Below are positions 8,399 to 17,976 of a stretch of DNA of 64,000 nt, in pieces. The notes under the pieces are model-generated. The model was not told where the DNA came from. It saw only the letters and a list, made by a program, of their open reading frames with translations, and did no database searches. Numbering within the stretch: position 1 is the stretch's first letter; the number at the start of each line of letters is the position of its first letter. This stretch comes from Empedobacter tilapiae (GTDB lineage Bacteria > Bacteroidota > Bacteroidia > Flavobacteriales > Weeksellaceae): NCBI RefSeq assembly GCF_004785645.1, contig NZ_SRPE01000012.1, positions 32,683-96,682 of the forward strand. The letters run 5' to 3'. The position numbers were made by a program, and so were the translations under genes.

Positions 8399-8677
8399 TT
8401 ATTGAATAGTTACGTAAATAGGAATTTTGGTAGAATCGGTAGGTGTATATTGTTTGTGCGTAATCAACGTATCTACTTTTTCTGCAATCATCAAATCGTT
8501 TGCCCAAATTTTTTGTTTGGTAATATGTAAAACTGAATCGCCTTTTGTTTCGGTTGTTAAAACAACTTCACGAGCAGATTTTTTATCAATTTGTTCTAAA
8601 TTCTGATTTTCGTTTTGATTAGATTGACACGCAAAAAAAGTTGTCAATGGTAGTGTTATTAAAAGTATTTTTTTCAT
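8399..8677 (-). CDS. Small lipoprotein, first gene of ygiBC-like operon
   Basis: A 92-residue predicted lipoprotein: signal peptide with lipobox TFFAC (Cys17), a Gln/Asn-rich linker, then a short beta-rich domain ending in IPIYVTIQ. I do not recognise a family. It starts the operon directly behind a good -7 box and is 6 bases from the YgiB-like gene, suggesting the two lipoproteins and the ATP-grasp enzyme act together in the envelope. Confidence 0.65.
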   Translation of the reverse strand: MKKILLITLPLTTFFACQSNQNENQNLEQIDKKSAREVVLTTETKGDSVLHITKQKIWANDLMIAEKVDTLITHKQYTPTDSTKIPIYVTIQ

Positions 8678-8694
8678 GTTTCTTAGACTTCTAA

Positions 8695-8702
8695 CAAAGT
8701 TA
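8695..8702 (-). promoter_or_regulatory. -7 box for small lipoprotein/ygiBC-like operon
   Basis: TAACTTTG on the minus strand is an exact TAnnTTTG match ending 17 bases before the ATG at 8677. The only promoter-like site for the four genes running to 6477. Confidence 0.6.
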
Positions 8703-8716
8703 CATTATTTCACAAA

Positions 8717-8751
8717 AAAAGCACAATTCAGAAATTCTGAATTATGCTTTT
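8717..8751 (-). terminator. Terminator of CoA-transferase gene
   Basis: 17-base arms with one mismatch, flanked on the minus-strand 3' side by seven T. Located 31 bases after the stop codon of the CoA-transferase. Confidence 0.8.
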
Positions 8752-8781
8752 TAAAAAAGTATAGTTTTATTATTTATTATT

Positions 8782-10293
8782 CTAATGATTCAAAACTAAT
8801 AATTCTTCTTTTTTCATAGAACCTGTTTGTTTCAATCTTGTGTGCCAAGAGAACGCTTCTTCTAAGATATGTGGCGTTTGACCACCTCTTTCGGCACAAG
8901 CTCTTTCGAAATAAGATAATAATTCTGCTTTATAATCTGGATGAACACAATTATTGATAATTTCGATGGCTCTTTCGCGTGGTGCTAAACCTCTCAAATC
9001 AGCTAAACCTTGCTCAGTTACAATAATATCTACATCATGTTCTGTATGATCTGTGTGAGAAACCATAGGAACGATAGAAGAAATATTACCACCTTTTGCG
9101 ATAGAAGCTGTAACGAAGATTGAGATAAATGCATTACGAGCAAAATCTCCAGAACCTCCAATACCGTTCATCATGTGTGTACCAGAAACGTGAGTTGAGT
9201 TTACGTTTCCATAAATATCACACTCTAAAGATGTATTGATTCCAATAATTCCTAAACGACGAATAACTTCGGCAGAGTTAGAAATAGATTGCGGACGTAA
9301 AAGAATTTTTCCTTTATAACTTTCGATATTTCCGATTACACGATCATAACATTCTTGTGAAACTGTCATAGAAGATGCCGAAGCAAATTTCATTTTTCCA
9401 GAATCGATTAAGTCAAATGTAGAGTCTTGTAAAACTTCTGAATACATCACTAAATTTTCGAAATCAGAATGCTCTAAACCACCTAAAACTGCGTTAGCAA
9501 CTTTACCAATACCACATTGTAATGGCATTAATGATTTTGTAAGACGACCTTCTTCAACTTCTTTCTCGAAGAATTTTACAATGTTTTCTGCAATTGCAGC
9601 TGTCGCTTCATCAGCTGGTTGAATGTCTCCAGGAGCATCTTGAATATCGTGAAAAACAATTCCAACAATTTTAGAAGGATCTACTTTTATTGTTTCTGTT
9701 CCAATTTTTGTATCACAAGAAGTGATGTTAATTGGAGTTCGTTTCCCGTATTCTTCTACACTATAAATATCGTGTATCCCTTTGATATTTGTAGGAATAG
9801 ATGTATTAATCTCAATGATTAATTTGTCTGCATTTGCAGCAATTTCTGCATTATTACCAATAGAAGTAGTAGGTACTAAAGAACCATCTTCTAAAATTTC
9901 AGCAACTTCTAAAACACCTAAATTAATTTTAAATTGTCCATCTAAAATATGTTCAGCTGTTTCTCCTAAATGCTGATCGATAAATAATATATTACCTGCA
10001 TTTATATTTTTACGCATTACAGTGTCAACTTGGAATGGTAAACGTTTTTTTAAAGCTCCGCTCTCTACTAAAGCAGCGTCTGTACCATGTCCTAATGAAG
10101 CTCCTGTGACTAAAGTGATTTTTAAATTTTCAGATTTGGCACGCTCCGCAACAGCTTTTAATACAACTTTTGTATCGCCTCCTCTTGTAAAACCACTAGA
10201 ACCTACAGTCATTCCATCTTCAAAAAATTTAGCAGATTCTTCTGCTGTCATTACTTTTGACTGTAAGTCAGTTAATTTTATTCTTTCCAACAT
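8782..10293 (-). CDS. Acetyl-CoA hydrolase/transferase (succinyl-CoA:acetate CoA-transferase type)
   Basis: Class I CoA-transferase of 503 residues, the length of AarC/Cat1-type enzymes that exchange CoA between succinate and acetate. Two acetyl-CoA hydrolase/transferase domains are visible. The likely catalytic Glu is in VMYSEVLQDS (about residue 285), and the C-terminal half has the family's GGSGDFARNAF and DLRGLAPRERA motifs. Cytoplasmic. Monocistronic, divergent from an AraC regulator that could control it. Family is certain; succinyl-CoA preference over simple hydrolysis is inferred from similarity to AarC. Confidence 0.88.
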   Translation of the reverse strand: MLERIKLTDLQSKVMTAEESAKFFEDGMTVGSSGFTRGGDTKVVLKAVAERAKSENLKITLVTGASLGHGTDAALVESGALKKRLPFQVDTVMRKNINAGNILFIDQHLGETAEHILDGQFKINLGVLEVAEILEDGSLVPTTSIGNNAEIAANADKLIIEINTSIPTNIKGIHDIYSVEEYGKRTPINITSCDTKIGTETIKVDPSKIVGIVFHDIQDAPGDIQPADEATAAIAENIVKFFEKEVEEGRLTKSLMPLQCGIGKVANAVLGGLEHSDFENLVMYSEVLQDSTFDLIDSGKMKFASASSMTVSQECYDRVIGNIESYKGKILLRPQSISNSAEVIRRLGIIGINTSLECDIYGNVNSTHVSGTHMMNGIGGSGDFARNAFISIFVTASIAKGGNISSIVPMVSHTDHTEHDVDIIVTEQGLADLRGLAPRERAIEIINNCVHPDYKAELLSYFERACAERGGQTPHILEEAFSWHTRLKQTGSMKKEELLVLNH

Positions 10294-10488
10294 AATGCAA
10301 CTTTTACTTTCTAATACTTTTCAATAATTGTACCCTTCTAATTAGAGGGAATTACAAATATTGGATTATTTAATAAAAAGTTAATATTAAAAATAGTCAA
10401 ATAATTATTTATTCCAGACACTTTTATTTGTGTATATAATACAATATATCAAATTAATTATTATATTAGTTCGCAGATTAAAGAAACT

Positions 10489-11310
10489 ATGAATATACAT
10501 TTGGATAATAAGTTCGAAACACGATACTACTTAACCGAAATAGATAAATTACCTACATCAATTTTCTGTTATCACAAGGAAATTTCGGAAGCATACGTAA
10601 TAGAACATAAACATAATAAAGCACAATTTCTTTATTGTGAAGGAGGAATTGTTTATGTCAAAATAGGAAAAGATACCTTTTATTTACCAGCAAGACATTA
10701 TATGTGGATACCTCCAAATGTGGAACATAGTATACACCCAAATACACCAGAGGTCGTAATGAGGAATTTATATTTTCCTATCAATGAGAGTGATAATTCA
10801 TTTTATAAAAAGGTAGGTATTTATCCTGCAGATGGTTTACTATTAGAACTTTTGTTATTTTCTAATCAATGGAAAGGAGATATTATACCAGAGAATAGAA
10901 GCGAGTATATTATAGCACAAGCTTTCAAAGAAATATTACCTAAAGTAAGTAAAAGTAGTTTGCGATTAGCTTTACCACTTCCACATGATGAACGTTTGAA
11001 AAAAATTGTTCAATTCTTAGATGATAATATGGATACTTCAATAACAATGAAGAAAATTACAGCTGAGTTTGGATTTTCAGAACGATCATTATCACGATTA
11101 TTTCAAAAAGATTTAAATATGACATTCGTTCAATATTTTACAATTTTAAGAATGTTACGTGCATTACAATTGTTAATTGATAATACGTATTCAATCAGTG
11201 AAATTTCGACAATGGTTGGTTATAATAGTTTACCAACATTTAGTAATACATTCCAAAAAGTAATCGGTGTTCGCCCAACAGATTACTCAAAGAAAAAAGA
11301 TATATTATAA
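10489..11310 (+). CDS. AraC-family transcriptional regulator with cupin sensor domain
   Basis: A 273-residue regulator. The N-terminus (about 20-120) is a cupin-like sensor domain with HKHNKAQF and the PARHYMWIPPNVEHSI stretch. The C-terminus (about 165-270) has the two AraC helix-turn-helix motifs, ending in GYNSLPTFSNTFQKVIGVRPTDY. It diverges from the CoA-transferase gene with a 195-bp shared intergenic region, and is followed after 9 bases by a hydrolase. Either may be a target. Ligand unknown. Confidence 0.88.
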   Translation: MNIHLDNKFETRYYLTEIDKLPTSIFCYHKEISEAYVIEHKHNKAQFLYCEGGIVYVKIGKDTFYLPARHYMWIPPNVEHSIHPNTPEVVMRNLYFPINESDNSFYKKVGIYPADGLLLELLLFSNQWKGDIIPENRSEYIIAQAFKEILPKVSKSSLRLALPLPHDERLKKIVQFLDDNMDTSITMKKITAEFGFSERSLSRLFQKDLNMTFVQYFTILRMLRALQLLIDNTYSISEISTMVGYNSLPTFSNTFQKVIGVRPTDYSKKKDIL

Positions 11311-11319
11311 ATTTAAGGT

Positions 11320-11982
11320 ATGAAAATTTATCAAGTAAGTGGATTAGGTGCAAATGCAAATGCTTTTCGAAATCTACGCTTGGAACAAGATTTTGAGCAA
11401 GTTTATATTCCTTGGTTAGATCCAGAGAAAGATGAAACTTTGGCTCATTATGCCGAAAGATTATTAGATAAAATAAATCCCACAGAAGATTTTCTTTTGA
11501 TGGGATTATCTTTTGGTGGAATAATTGTGCAGGAAATGAATCGTTTTATAAATCCGAAACATACATTTTTGATTTCTACGGTAAAGAATAGGGCAGAGCT
11601 TCCAAAGTTATTTCGATTTTCGGCTTCTATTAATGCTCACAAAATAATTCCGATGAGTTTTTTAACTTCAGACCGAACATTTTCGTATATGATGATGCGT
11701 AAATTATATTATACTGGTCGAGAGAAAGATAATATTGATGATATTTTTGAGTTTCGAAATGAAGAATATTTACGTTGGTCGATTCATAAGATTGTAAATT
11801 GGGAACATTCTATGGCTTATCACGAAGATAATATTACGCATATTCATGGTACGAAAGATATTGTTTTTCCAATAGAATATATTAAAGATGCAATACAAAT
11901 AGAAGGCGGAACGCACATTATGGTAATGCAAAAACCAAAATTAGTGAGTGAAGAAATAAATAAAGTATTAATTACTTTATAA
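11320..11982 (+). CDS. Alpha/beta hydrolase
   Basis: Small cytoplasmic alpha/beta-hydrolase of 220 residues. The catalytic triad is readable: nucleophile Ser in GLSFGG (about residue 64), Asp in HGTKDIVFP (about 184) and His in GGTHIMV (about 200). There is no signal peptide. It lies 9 bases after the AraC gene and probably shares its transcript. Substrate unknown; esterase or thioesterase activity would be a guess. Confidence 0.8.
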   Translation: MKIYQVSGLGANANAFRNLRLEQDFEQVYIPWLDPEKDETLAHYAERLLDKINPTEDFLLMGLSFGGIIVQEMNRFINPKHTFLISTVKNRAELPKLFRFSASINAHKIIPMSFLTSDRTFSYMMMRKLYYTGREKDNIDDIFEFRNEEYLRWSIHKIVNWEHSMAYHEDNITHIHGTKDIVFPIEYIKDAIQIEGGTHIMVMQKPKLVSEEINKVLITL

Positions 11983-12022
11983 ACTAAAAAAGCTTGAACA
12001 TTTGTTCAAGCTTTTTTAGTTT
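11981..12022. terminator. Bidirectional terminator between hydrolase and truB
   Basis: 20-base perfect arms (starting AAACTAAAAAAGCTTGAACA) with a 2-base centre. It overlaps the stop codons of both convergent genes and has A and T tracts on the proper sides for both directions. Confidence 0.9.
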
Positions 12023-12731
12023 ATAATTCTTCTGTTGTATTTTCTTCTTCAAAATAACTTTTTTCTAAAGCGAAATTTTCAGCATTCATGACATCAAATT
12101 CGCCAATTTTTGTACGACGAAGTGCTGTTAAATATCCACCTGAATTTATTGCTTTTCCAAAATCAAAAGCTAAAGAACGAATATAGGTTCCTTTACTGCA
12201 ATTCACTTCAAAATCTACAAAAGGTAAATTTATCTTCGTGATTTTAAAATCGTGAATCGTGATTTTACGTGCTTTACGTTCTATTTCTTGACCTTCTCGA
12301 GCTAATTCATACAAACGTTTTCCATCCACTTTTACAGCTGAATGCATTGGTGGAAATTGTTCAATCTCTCCTATAAATTGTTTCGTCGCTTCGTGAATGA
12401 TTCCTTCTGTGATATGTTCAGTAGGAAAAGTTTGATATTCTTCCGATTCCAAATCATACGTTGGTGTTGTAACACCTAATTTGATTGTACCAGTATATGT
12501 TTTTTCTTGCGCCTGAAATTCATCAATTCGTTTTGTCCATTTCCCTGTACAAACCAATAAAAGTCCAGTTGCTTTTGGATCTAAAGTACCAGCATGACCG
12601 ACTTTTATTTTCTTTAAATTATATGCTTTTCTAATGTTCCAACGAATCTTGTTCACAACATCAAAAGATGTCCAATCAAGAGGTTTATCAATCAAAAAAA
12701 CGTGACCTTCTTGTATTTTTTCTACATTCAT
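12021..12731 (-). CDS. truB: tRNA pseudouridine(55) synthase TruB
   Basis: Isomerises U55 in the T loop of tRNAs to pseudouridine. The 236-residue protein has the LIDKPLDWTSFDVV start, the catalytic Asp in HAGTLDPKATG (about residue 52), and the KGTYIRSL motif. It is the last gene of the ftsX-DUF3098-uppP-truB operon, one base after uppP, and ends in a bidirectional terminator. It lacks a PUA domain, as bacterial short forms do. Confidence 0.96.
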   Translation of the reverse strand: MNVEKIQEGHVFLIDKPLDWTSFDVVNKIRWNIRKAYNLKKIKVGHAGTLDPKATGLLLVCTGKWTKRIDEFQAQEKTYTGTIKLGVTTPTYDLESEEYQTFPTEHITEGIIHEATKQFIGEIEQFPPMHSAVKVDGKRLYELAREGQEIERKARKITIHDFKITKINLPFVDFEVNCSKGTYIRSLAFDFGKAINSGGYLTALRRTKIGEFDVMNAENFALEKSYFEEENTTEEL

Positions 12732-12732
12732 C

Positions 12733-13617
12733 TTATTTGTGCTGAATCATTGTAGTTTCTACTGAAGCGGCATTATCTTTTTCTGCTTGTGTTGGAGAAT
12801 TGTATGAGAAATAAATCAGTAAAATAATACCGATGATAATTCTGTACCAACCCCAAAATTTGAAACCGTATTTTGTTAAAACTGCGATAAATGTTTTTAC
12901 AGCAATTAACGCCACAATAAATGCGACAACATTTCCAATTACGAATAACATAATATGGTTTTGATCTTGCAAAATCATTTCGTAACCTTTCATAGGTGTT
13001 GCAGTATCTTCTCCCCAAGTTTTCACAAAAACAGAATAAACTGTAACCGCTAACATTGTCGGAACCGCTAAAAAGAATGAAAATTCTGCAGCTGCTTTAC
13101 GCGATAAACCTTGCGTCATACCACCAATAATAGAAGCGGCAGAACGAGAAGTTCCTGGCATCATCGCCAAACATTGCCAAAAACCAATAATAATTGCTTG
13201 TTTTAATGTAATGTCTTTTTCATCATTAATTTTAGGATTTTTGAACCATTTATCTACAAATAATAAAATGATTCCTCCGAAAACTAACATTCCAGAAATA
13301 GCAACTTGATTTCCTAAAACAGCTTCGATTTTATCATCAAATAATTTTCCTAAAATAAGTGCAGGAACAACAGCACAAGCTAATTTGATATAAAAATTGA
13401 AATTGAAATTTTTGAAGTCAAAGAATTTTTTCCAATATAAAACTACTATTGATAAAATTGCTCCAAATTGTATCGAAACTTGAAACATTTTTAAGAATTC
13501 ACTTTCTGGCATTCCCATCAAAGCTGCTGTGAACCCCATATGTGCTGTAGAAGAAATTGGTAAATATTCGGTAAGGCCTTCTATAATAGCAATTATAATT
13601 GCTTGTAAAGTATTCAT
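12733..13617 (-). CDS. uppP: Undecaprenyl-diphosphatase (BacA/UppP)
   Basis: Integral membrane phosphatase that recycles undecaprenyl pyrophosphate to the monophosphate lipid carrier for peptidoglycan and surface polysaccharides; associated with bacitracin resistance. The 294-residue protein shows the signature EGLTEYLPISSTAHM near the N-terminus and PGTSRSAASI near residue 155, with about eight membrane segments. It overlaps the upstream DUF3098 gene by one base at 13617 and is followed by truB after one base. Confidence 0.96.
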   Translation of the reverse strand: MNTLQAIIIAIIEGLTEYLPISSTAHMGFTAALMGMPESEFLKMFQVSIQFGAILSIVVLYWKKFFDFKNFNFNFYIKLACAVVPALILGKLFDDKIEAVLGNQVAISGMLVFGGIILLFVDKWFKNPKINDEKDITLKQAIIIGFWQCLAMMPGTSRSAASIIGGMTQGLSRKAAAEFSFFLAVPTMLAVTVYSVFVKTWGEDTATPMKGYEMILQDQNHIMLFVIGNVVAFIVALIAVKTFIAVLTKYGFKFWGWYRIIIGIILLIYFSYNSPTQAEKDNAASVETTMIQHK

Positions 13618-13919
13618 TATTTTTCTTTATTCGGATTGATTAAAATGGCATAAATCTCTACAATGAAACCAACGACAACTAAAAATGGCGCTAATCTAAT
13701 TCTACGAAAAGAATAGATTTCGTCGTTCCAATAATTTGCATCCCATGTTCCATCTGGTCTTGTGTTTGCATCATGTCCTGTCATCAATAAAAATCCAAGA
13801 CCAATTAGTGCAACACCAATTGCCATGAAAATGTAATTTCTTTTTCCAAATAAAAAAGTAAAACCAGCATCATTTGTAGATGCTGATTTTTTTGTTGTAT
13901 CGATAGAATTTGTTTTCAT
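13617..13919 (-). CDS. DUF3098 small membrane protein
   Basis: A 100-residue protein with two membrane segments (about 30-47 and 76-93) joined by a loop rich in charged and Trp residues (TWDANYWNDEIYSFRRIRLAP), which fits DUF3098. In Bacteroidota this family is regularly encoded between ftsX and uppP, as here, with one-base overlaps on both sides. Function unknown; a link to division or cell-wall synthesis is suggested only by context. Confidence 0.85.
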   Translation of the reverse strand: MKTNSIDTTKKSASTNDAGFTFLFGKRNYIFMAIGVALIGLGFLLMTGHDANTRPDGTWDANYWNDEIYSFRRIRLAPFLVVVGFIVEIYAILINPNKEK

Positions 13920-14812
13920 TAATAAAGTTGATCAGTTTTTAATCTTAAATAACGCCATGCCGCAAATAATGTACTGAATACGGCAATAACAACTCCAATC
14001 CCAATTAAGATAATAATAAGAGGAGTGAAGCTTGGGTTCCAAAGTACTAAACCAACTTTTGTTGCTAAAATGTACCATAAGAAACCTAATCCTACAGCTG
14101 CAATAAATGCTGCCAAGAAACCTAAAAGCGCAGCTTCTATCAAGAAAGGTTTTACAATGAAACGTCTACGCGCTCCAACTAATTGCATAGTTTTGATACT
14201 GAAACGTTTTGCATAAATTTTCAGACGAATAGAGTTGTTGATTAATACGACAACGATTACCAAGAAGATAACAGCAAAAATCATAATCCAGAATGTAATT
14301 TTATTGATGCTGTGGTAAATCGTTACCATCGCTTCTTTGTCACTTTTTACTTCGTCTACAATCGGATTTTTAGCCAATACCTTATTAATAGAATCAATTT
14401 GTTCAACAGATTGTATTAATGCAGGATTCAATGTAATTTGAACTGATGCAGGGAAAATACTTTCTTCGAAGAAATCGCTACCATCTGTACCCAAATCTTT
14501 TTTCGCAATTTTAGCTGCATCCTCTTTGCTGATATACTGTGTAGCTTCAACAAAAGGATACTTCACTTTCAACGAATCGATATAAGATTTCTGTAAATCA
14601 AGCTCCTTATCTTTTAATTTTGGATCTTCGACATCTTTAAAATATGCCTCGATTTTTAACTCTCTTTTTAGATGTTCTGCGTAACTTTGTGCATTAATGA
14701 CAATTAAGCCGAAAATACCTAATAGAAATAAAACAAGCGAAATACTAATCACAACAGTGATGTTTGAAGATCGCAGTCTTTTTTTCTCAAATTTATCGTT
14801 CGTTTTTGACAT
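13919..14812 (-). CDS. ftsX: Cell division protein FtsX
   Basis: Permease-like subunit of the FtsEX complex, which regulates peptidoglycan hydrolases at the division site. The 297-residue protein has a cytoplasmic N-terminus, TM1 near residues 18-40, a large periplasmic domain (about 45-170), and three C-terminal membrane segments, the FtsX four-helix plan. The ATPase gene ftsE is not adjacent, which is usual in Bacteroidota. First gene of the operon through truB. Confidence 0.92.
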   Translation of the reverse strand: MSKTNDKFEKKRLRSSNITVVISISLVLFLLGIFGLIVINAQSYAEHLKRELKIEAYFKDVEDPKLKDKELDLQKSYIDSLKVKYPFVEATQYISKEDAAKIAKKDLGTDGSDFFEESIFPASVQITLNPALIQSVEQIDSINKVLAKNPIVDEVKSDKEAMVTIYHSINKITFWIMIFAVIFLVIVVVLINNSIRLKIYAKRFSIKTMQLVGARRRFIVKPFLIEAALLGFLAAFIAAVGLGFLWYILATKVGLVLWNPSFTPLIIILIGIGVVIAVFSTLFAAWRYLRLKTDQLY

Positions 14813-14918
14813 TTGGGTTAATTTTGGGGCTAAGATAAAAAAAACTTATTTCGCAAGAAAGATATTCCGTATATATTCTACGGTAAGTTGGTTAAAGAAA
14901 ACTTAAAATTTAGAATTT

Positions 14919-15686
14919 TTGAAAGTAAAAGCTAAAAAACATTTAGGTCAGCATTTTTTGAATGACGAAAATATTGCACGAGACATCGCCGAAGGTTTAA
15001 CTTGGGAAGGCTATGATCGTGTCTTAGAAATTGGTCCAGGAATGGGCGTGTTGACAAAATATATTTTACAAGCAAAGAAAAATATAGAGGTTGTGGAGAT
15101 TGATACAGAATCAGTCGAATATTTAAAAGAATATTATCAACCATTTTATCCAGGATTCAAAATTCATTCCGAAGATTTCTTAAAAATGGACTTTTCATCA
15201 AAGTTTGATGAACAAATTGCTATTTTAGGAAATTTTCCGTATAATATATCTTCGCAAATTATTTTTAAAGCTTTAGAAGAGCGTTACACCGTTCCCGAAG
15301 TTTGTGGAATGTTTCAGAAAGAAGTTGCAGAACGTATTGCATCAAAAAAAGGAACTAAAGATTATGGTATACTTTCTGTATTAGCTCAGGCTTATTATCA
15401 TTGCGAGTATTTATTTACAGTACCAGAACATGTTTTTACACCGCCACCAAAAGTGAAATCGGGTGTAATTATTATGAAACGCTACCGAACAGAAATTGAA
15501 GGAGTCGAACAAAAACGATTTTTTCAAGTGGTAAAAGCTGGTTTTGGACAAAGAAGAAAAACACTTCGTAATTCGTTAAAAGCTTTGGGTATTCCTGAAG
15601 ATTTAAACGATCACGATTTTTTGAATATGCGCGCAGAACAATTATCTGTCGAAGATTTTATTGAGTTAACGAAAAGAATGAAATAG
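14919..15686 (+). CDS. rsmA: 16S rRNA (adenine1518/1519-N6)-dimethyltransferase RsmA
   Basis: Dimethylates two adenines in the 3'-terminal helix of 16S rRNA; its loss gives kasugamycin resistance. The 255-residue enzyme begins [13 protein letters not shown], with SAM-binding [10 protein letters not shown] (about 37-46) and the NFPYNIS catalytic motif (about 104). The start is TTG 14919: an in-frame TAA lies at 14904 and no ATG occurs before the conserved N-terminus. It is followed after 3 bases by mgtE, probably in one transcript. Confidence 0.95.
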   Translation: MKVKAKKHLGQHFLNDENIARDIAEGLTWEGYDRVLEIGPGMGVLTKYILQAKKNIEVVEIDTESVEYLKEYYQPFYPGFKIHSEDFLKMDFSSKFDEQIAILGNFPYNISSQIIFKALEERYTVPEVCGMFQKEVAERIASKKGTKDYGILSVLAQAYYHCEYLFTVPEHVFTPPPKVKSGVIIMKRYRTEIEGVEQKRFFQVVKAGFGQRRKTLRNSLKALGIPEDLNDHDFLNMRAEQLSVEDFIELTKRMK

Positions 15687-15689
15687 ATT

Positions 15690-17045
15690 ATGGAGATAAA
15701 AATTACAAAAGATTTTATTGAGTTATTAAATGAAAGAATTGATGAACAAAATGCAAAAGAAGTTAAGGAGATGTTGCAAGATTTGCACCCCGCTGATATT
15801 GCAGAATTGTTTGATGAACTTTCAACCAAAGAACAATCTTTTGTAATTGATTTGCTTGATAATGAGATTTCTGCAGATATTCTTCTTGAGTTAGAAGAGG
15901 ATGATCGACGGAAGTTTCTGAAAACACTTACAGCTAAAGAAATCGCTGAAGATGTCATCAACGAGATGGATACTGATGACGCTGTTGATGTAATCAATGA
16001 ACTTTCTGATGAAAAGAAAGATGAGGTAATTGCACAATTGGAAGACCAAGAACATGCTCGTGAAATTGTAGATCTTTTACGTTATGATGAAGATACTGCA
16101 GGTGGTTTGATGGGAAAAGAGCTGATTAAGGTAAATAAAGATTGGTCAGTAATTACTGCTGTTAAACAAATGAGAAAACAAGCTGAGGATTTTGAAGAAG
16201 TTTTTTCGATTTATGTAGTAGATGAAGATGATAAATTACTTGGAACTTTAAGTTTGAAGCGTTTATTGACAACTTCTGCTAAGACAAAAGTAGCTGATGT
16301 TTACAATGAGAAGATTCAATATGTAAAGACCTATACAAAAGATATGGAAGTTGCGAAAGTAATCGAAAAATATGATTTGTATGAAGTTCCAGTTGTGGAT
16401 GAATTAATGCGTTTGGTAGGTGTAATTACCGTGGATGATGTGATTGATGTAATTCGTGAAGAAGCCGAGGAAAACTATCAATTAGCAGCCGGAATTACCC
16501 AAAATGTAGATTCTGATGATAATATCTTGAAATTGACTCGTGCTCGCTTACCTTGGCTTTTATTGGCTTTGGTTGGTAGTTTTGTGGCAGTTAATGTTTC
16601 GCAAAGTTTTAGCGATGCGATGAACTTGTATCCTCAATTGTTCTTTTTTACCCCACTTGTAGCTGCTATGGCAGGAAATGTAGGTGTGCAATCTTCTGCA
16701 ATCATTGTACAAGGTTTGGCAAATAGTAATATCTCAGGTTCTATTTGGAAACGATTAGGAAAAGAAATGTTATTAGCATTGCTTAATAGTGCATTATTAG
16801 CAATGGTTTTACTATTAGCAACACATTTTCTGATGAGTACGAGTTATGAAATTTCTTCAACTATTGTATTAGCTTTAGTAATAGTTATGATTTTAGCAAG
16901 TTTGATAGGGACATTTATTCCAATCATGCTGCATAAATATGGTGTTGATCCCGCAATTGCAACAGGTCCATTTATCACAACAAGTAATGATATCTTTGGG
17001 TTATTGATTTATTTTTCAATTGCTAAAATTATTTTAGGATTTTAA
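15690..17045 (+). CDS. mgtE: Magnesium transporter MgtE
   Basis: Mg2+ channel/transporter of 451 residues. The N-terminal acidic MgtE_N superhelical domain spans about 20-130, two CBS domains about 135-255 act as the cytoplasmic Mg2+ gate, and a five-helix membrane domain from about 285 contains the conserved PLVAAMAGNVGVQSS pore segment. Starts 3 bases after rsmA; followed after 14 bases by the effector-binding protein gene. Confidence 0.95.
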   Translation: MEIKITKDFIELLNERIDEQNAKEVKEMLQDLHPADIAELFDELSTKEQSFVIDLLDNEISADILLELEEDDRRKFLKTLTAKEIAEDVINEMDTDDAVDVINELSDEKKDEVIAQLEDQEHAREIVDLLRYDEDTAGGLMGKELIKVNKDWSVITAVKQMRKQAEDFEEVFSIYVVDEDDKLLGTLSLKRLLTTSAKTKVADVYNEKIQYVKTYTKDMEVAKVIEKYDLYEVPVVDELMRLVGVITVDDVIDVIREEAEENYQLAAGITQNVDSDDNILKLTRARLPWLLLALVGSFVAVNVSQSFSDAMNLYPQLFFFTPLVAAMAGNVGVQSSAIIVQGLANSNISGSIWKRLGKEMLLALLNSALLAMVLLLATHFLMSTSYEISSTIVLALVIVMILASLIGTFIPIMLHKYGVDPAIATGPFITTSNDIFGLLIYFSIAKIILGF

Positions 17046-17059
17046 AAAAAAATATAAAA

Positions 17060-17509
17060 ATGAACACGTTAAAGATAATAGGAATAGCGACTCAAACGTC
17101 TAACAATAATAGTCAAGCGATTGAAGATTTAGGAAAATTGTGGAGTCAATTTTTTGATGAGAATGTAATCGGTAAAATTCCAAATACAATAAGTTCAAAT
17201 ATTTATTCTGTTTATACAGATTATGAAAGTGATTTTAAAGGAAAATATACGACTATCATTGGTTTAGAAGTTTCTTCATTAGATGAAATTCCAGAAGGTA
17301 TGGTTGGTCGAGAATTCGAGCCACAAATATTCAAAAAATATATTGCCACAGGAGAATTGCACGAAGCAGTTGGGAAAACTTGGACAGAAATTTGGAATGA
17401 TGATGCAAATCTAAATCGTACGTATAAATATGATTACGAATTGTACACTGAAAAAGCTCAAAATCCTGCTGATGCCGAAATTGAGATTTATATTGGAGTG
17501 AAGCAATAG
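17060..17509 (+). CDS. GyrI-like / integron-type effector-binding protein
   Basis: A 149-residue stand-alone effector-binding domain (GyrI-like, closest in pattern to the Cass2/integron-associated subgroup), with NNNSQAIEDLGKLWSQF near the start, a central YTDYESDFKGKYTTIIGLEV stretch, and a C-terminal Y-DYELY..DAEIEIYIGV. Such proteins bind cationic small molecules and usually lack a DNA-binding part, as here. Third gene of the rsmA-mgtE cluster. Ligand and role unknown. Confidence 0.8.
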   Translation: MNTLKIIGIATQTSNNNSQAIEDLGKLWSQFFDENVIGKIPNTISSNIYSVYTDYESDFKGKYTTIIGLEVSSLDEIPEGMVGREFEPQIFKKYIATGELHEAVGKTWTEIWNDDANLNRTYKYDYELYTEKAQNPADAEIEIYIGVKQ

Positions 17510-17543
17510 TATAATTTACTTGTTGATTCTAACTTAAAAAGAG

Positions 17544-17951
17544 ATGAAAGAACCAAATCTGAGATTTGTAACTAATAAAGCAATAGAGGAATTAACAAAA
17601 GGTTTAAATCTTATATATGATTTAGATGATTATCAGGATTGGGAATATATTGTAGGTAAGCCAGCAGATGTAGAAAAGTATATCAATTATTACAATTCTG
17701 AAATTAATGATGATTGTAAATTTGCATTGATGGAAATTATAATTCAAACGATTGAAGATCAGGAAAAGAAAAGTGATTTTTTGAAATATTTAGAAATTAC
17801 ACAAAAAATACTTTCCATAAATTTCAAAATACATGAATATTCGATATTTTATTGGTGTTGTTTTGATAATGAAAATTTAGAAGATTGTTGGAAAGTAACT
17901 CCATATTTGAGAACTTTATGGGAAAAAAATAGTATTAATAATATGAGCTGA
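17544..17951 (+). CDS. Unknown 135-residue acidic protein
   Basis: I do not recognise this family. It is cytoplasmic, acidic and probably all-helical, with a Trp/Cys-rich patch (FYWCCFDNENLEDCW) near residues 104-118. It follows the effector-binding protein by 34 bases and ends inside a terminator stem. In size, acidity and lone position it resembles orphan immunity proteins, but nothing shows this directly. Confidence 0.6.
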   Translation: MKEPNLRFVTNKAIEELTKGLNLIYDLDDYQDWEYIVGKPADVEKYINYYNSEINDDCKFALMEIIIQTIEDQEKKSDFLKYLEITQKILSINFKIHEYSIFYWCCFDNENLEDCWKVTPYLRTLWEKNSINNMS

Positions 17952-17976
17952 AAGTTTTACTTTCAGCTCATTTTTT
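17943..17976 (+). terminator. Terminator after the rsmA-mgtE cluster
   Basis: 12-bp perfect stem ATGAGCTGAAAG / CTTTCAGCTCAT and a T tract. The stop codon of the preceding gene lies inside the left arm. Confidence 0.88.
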
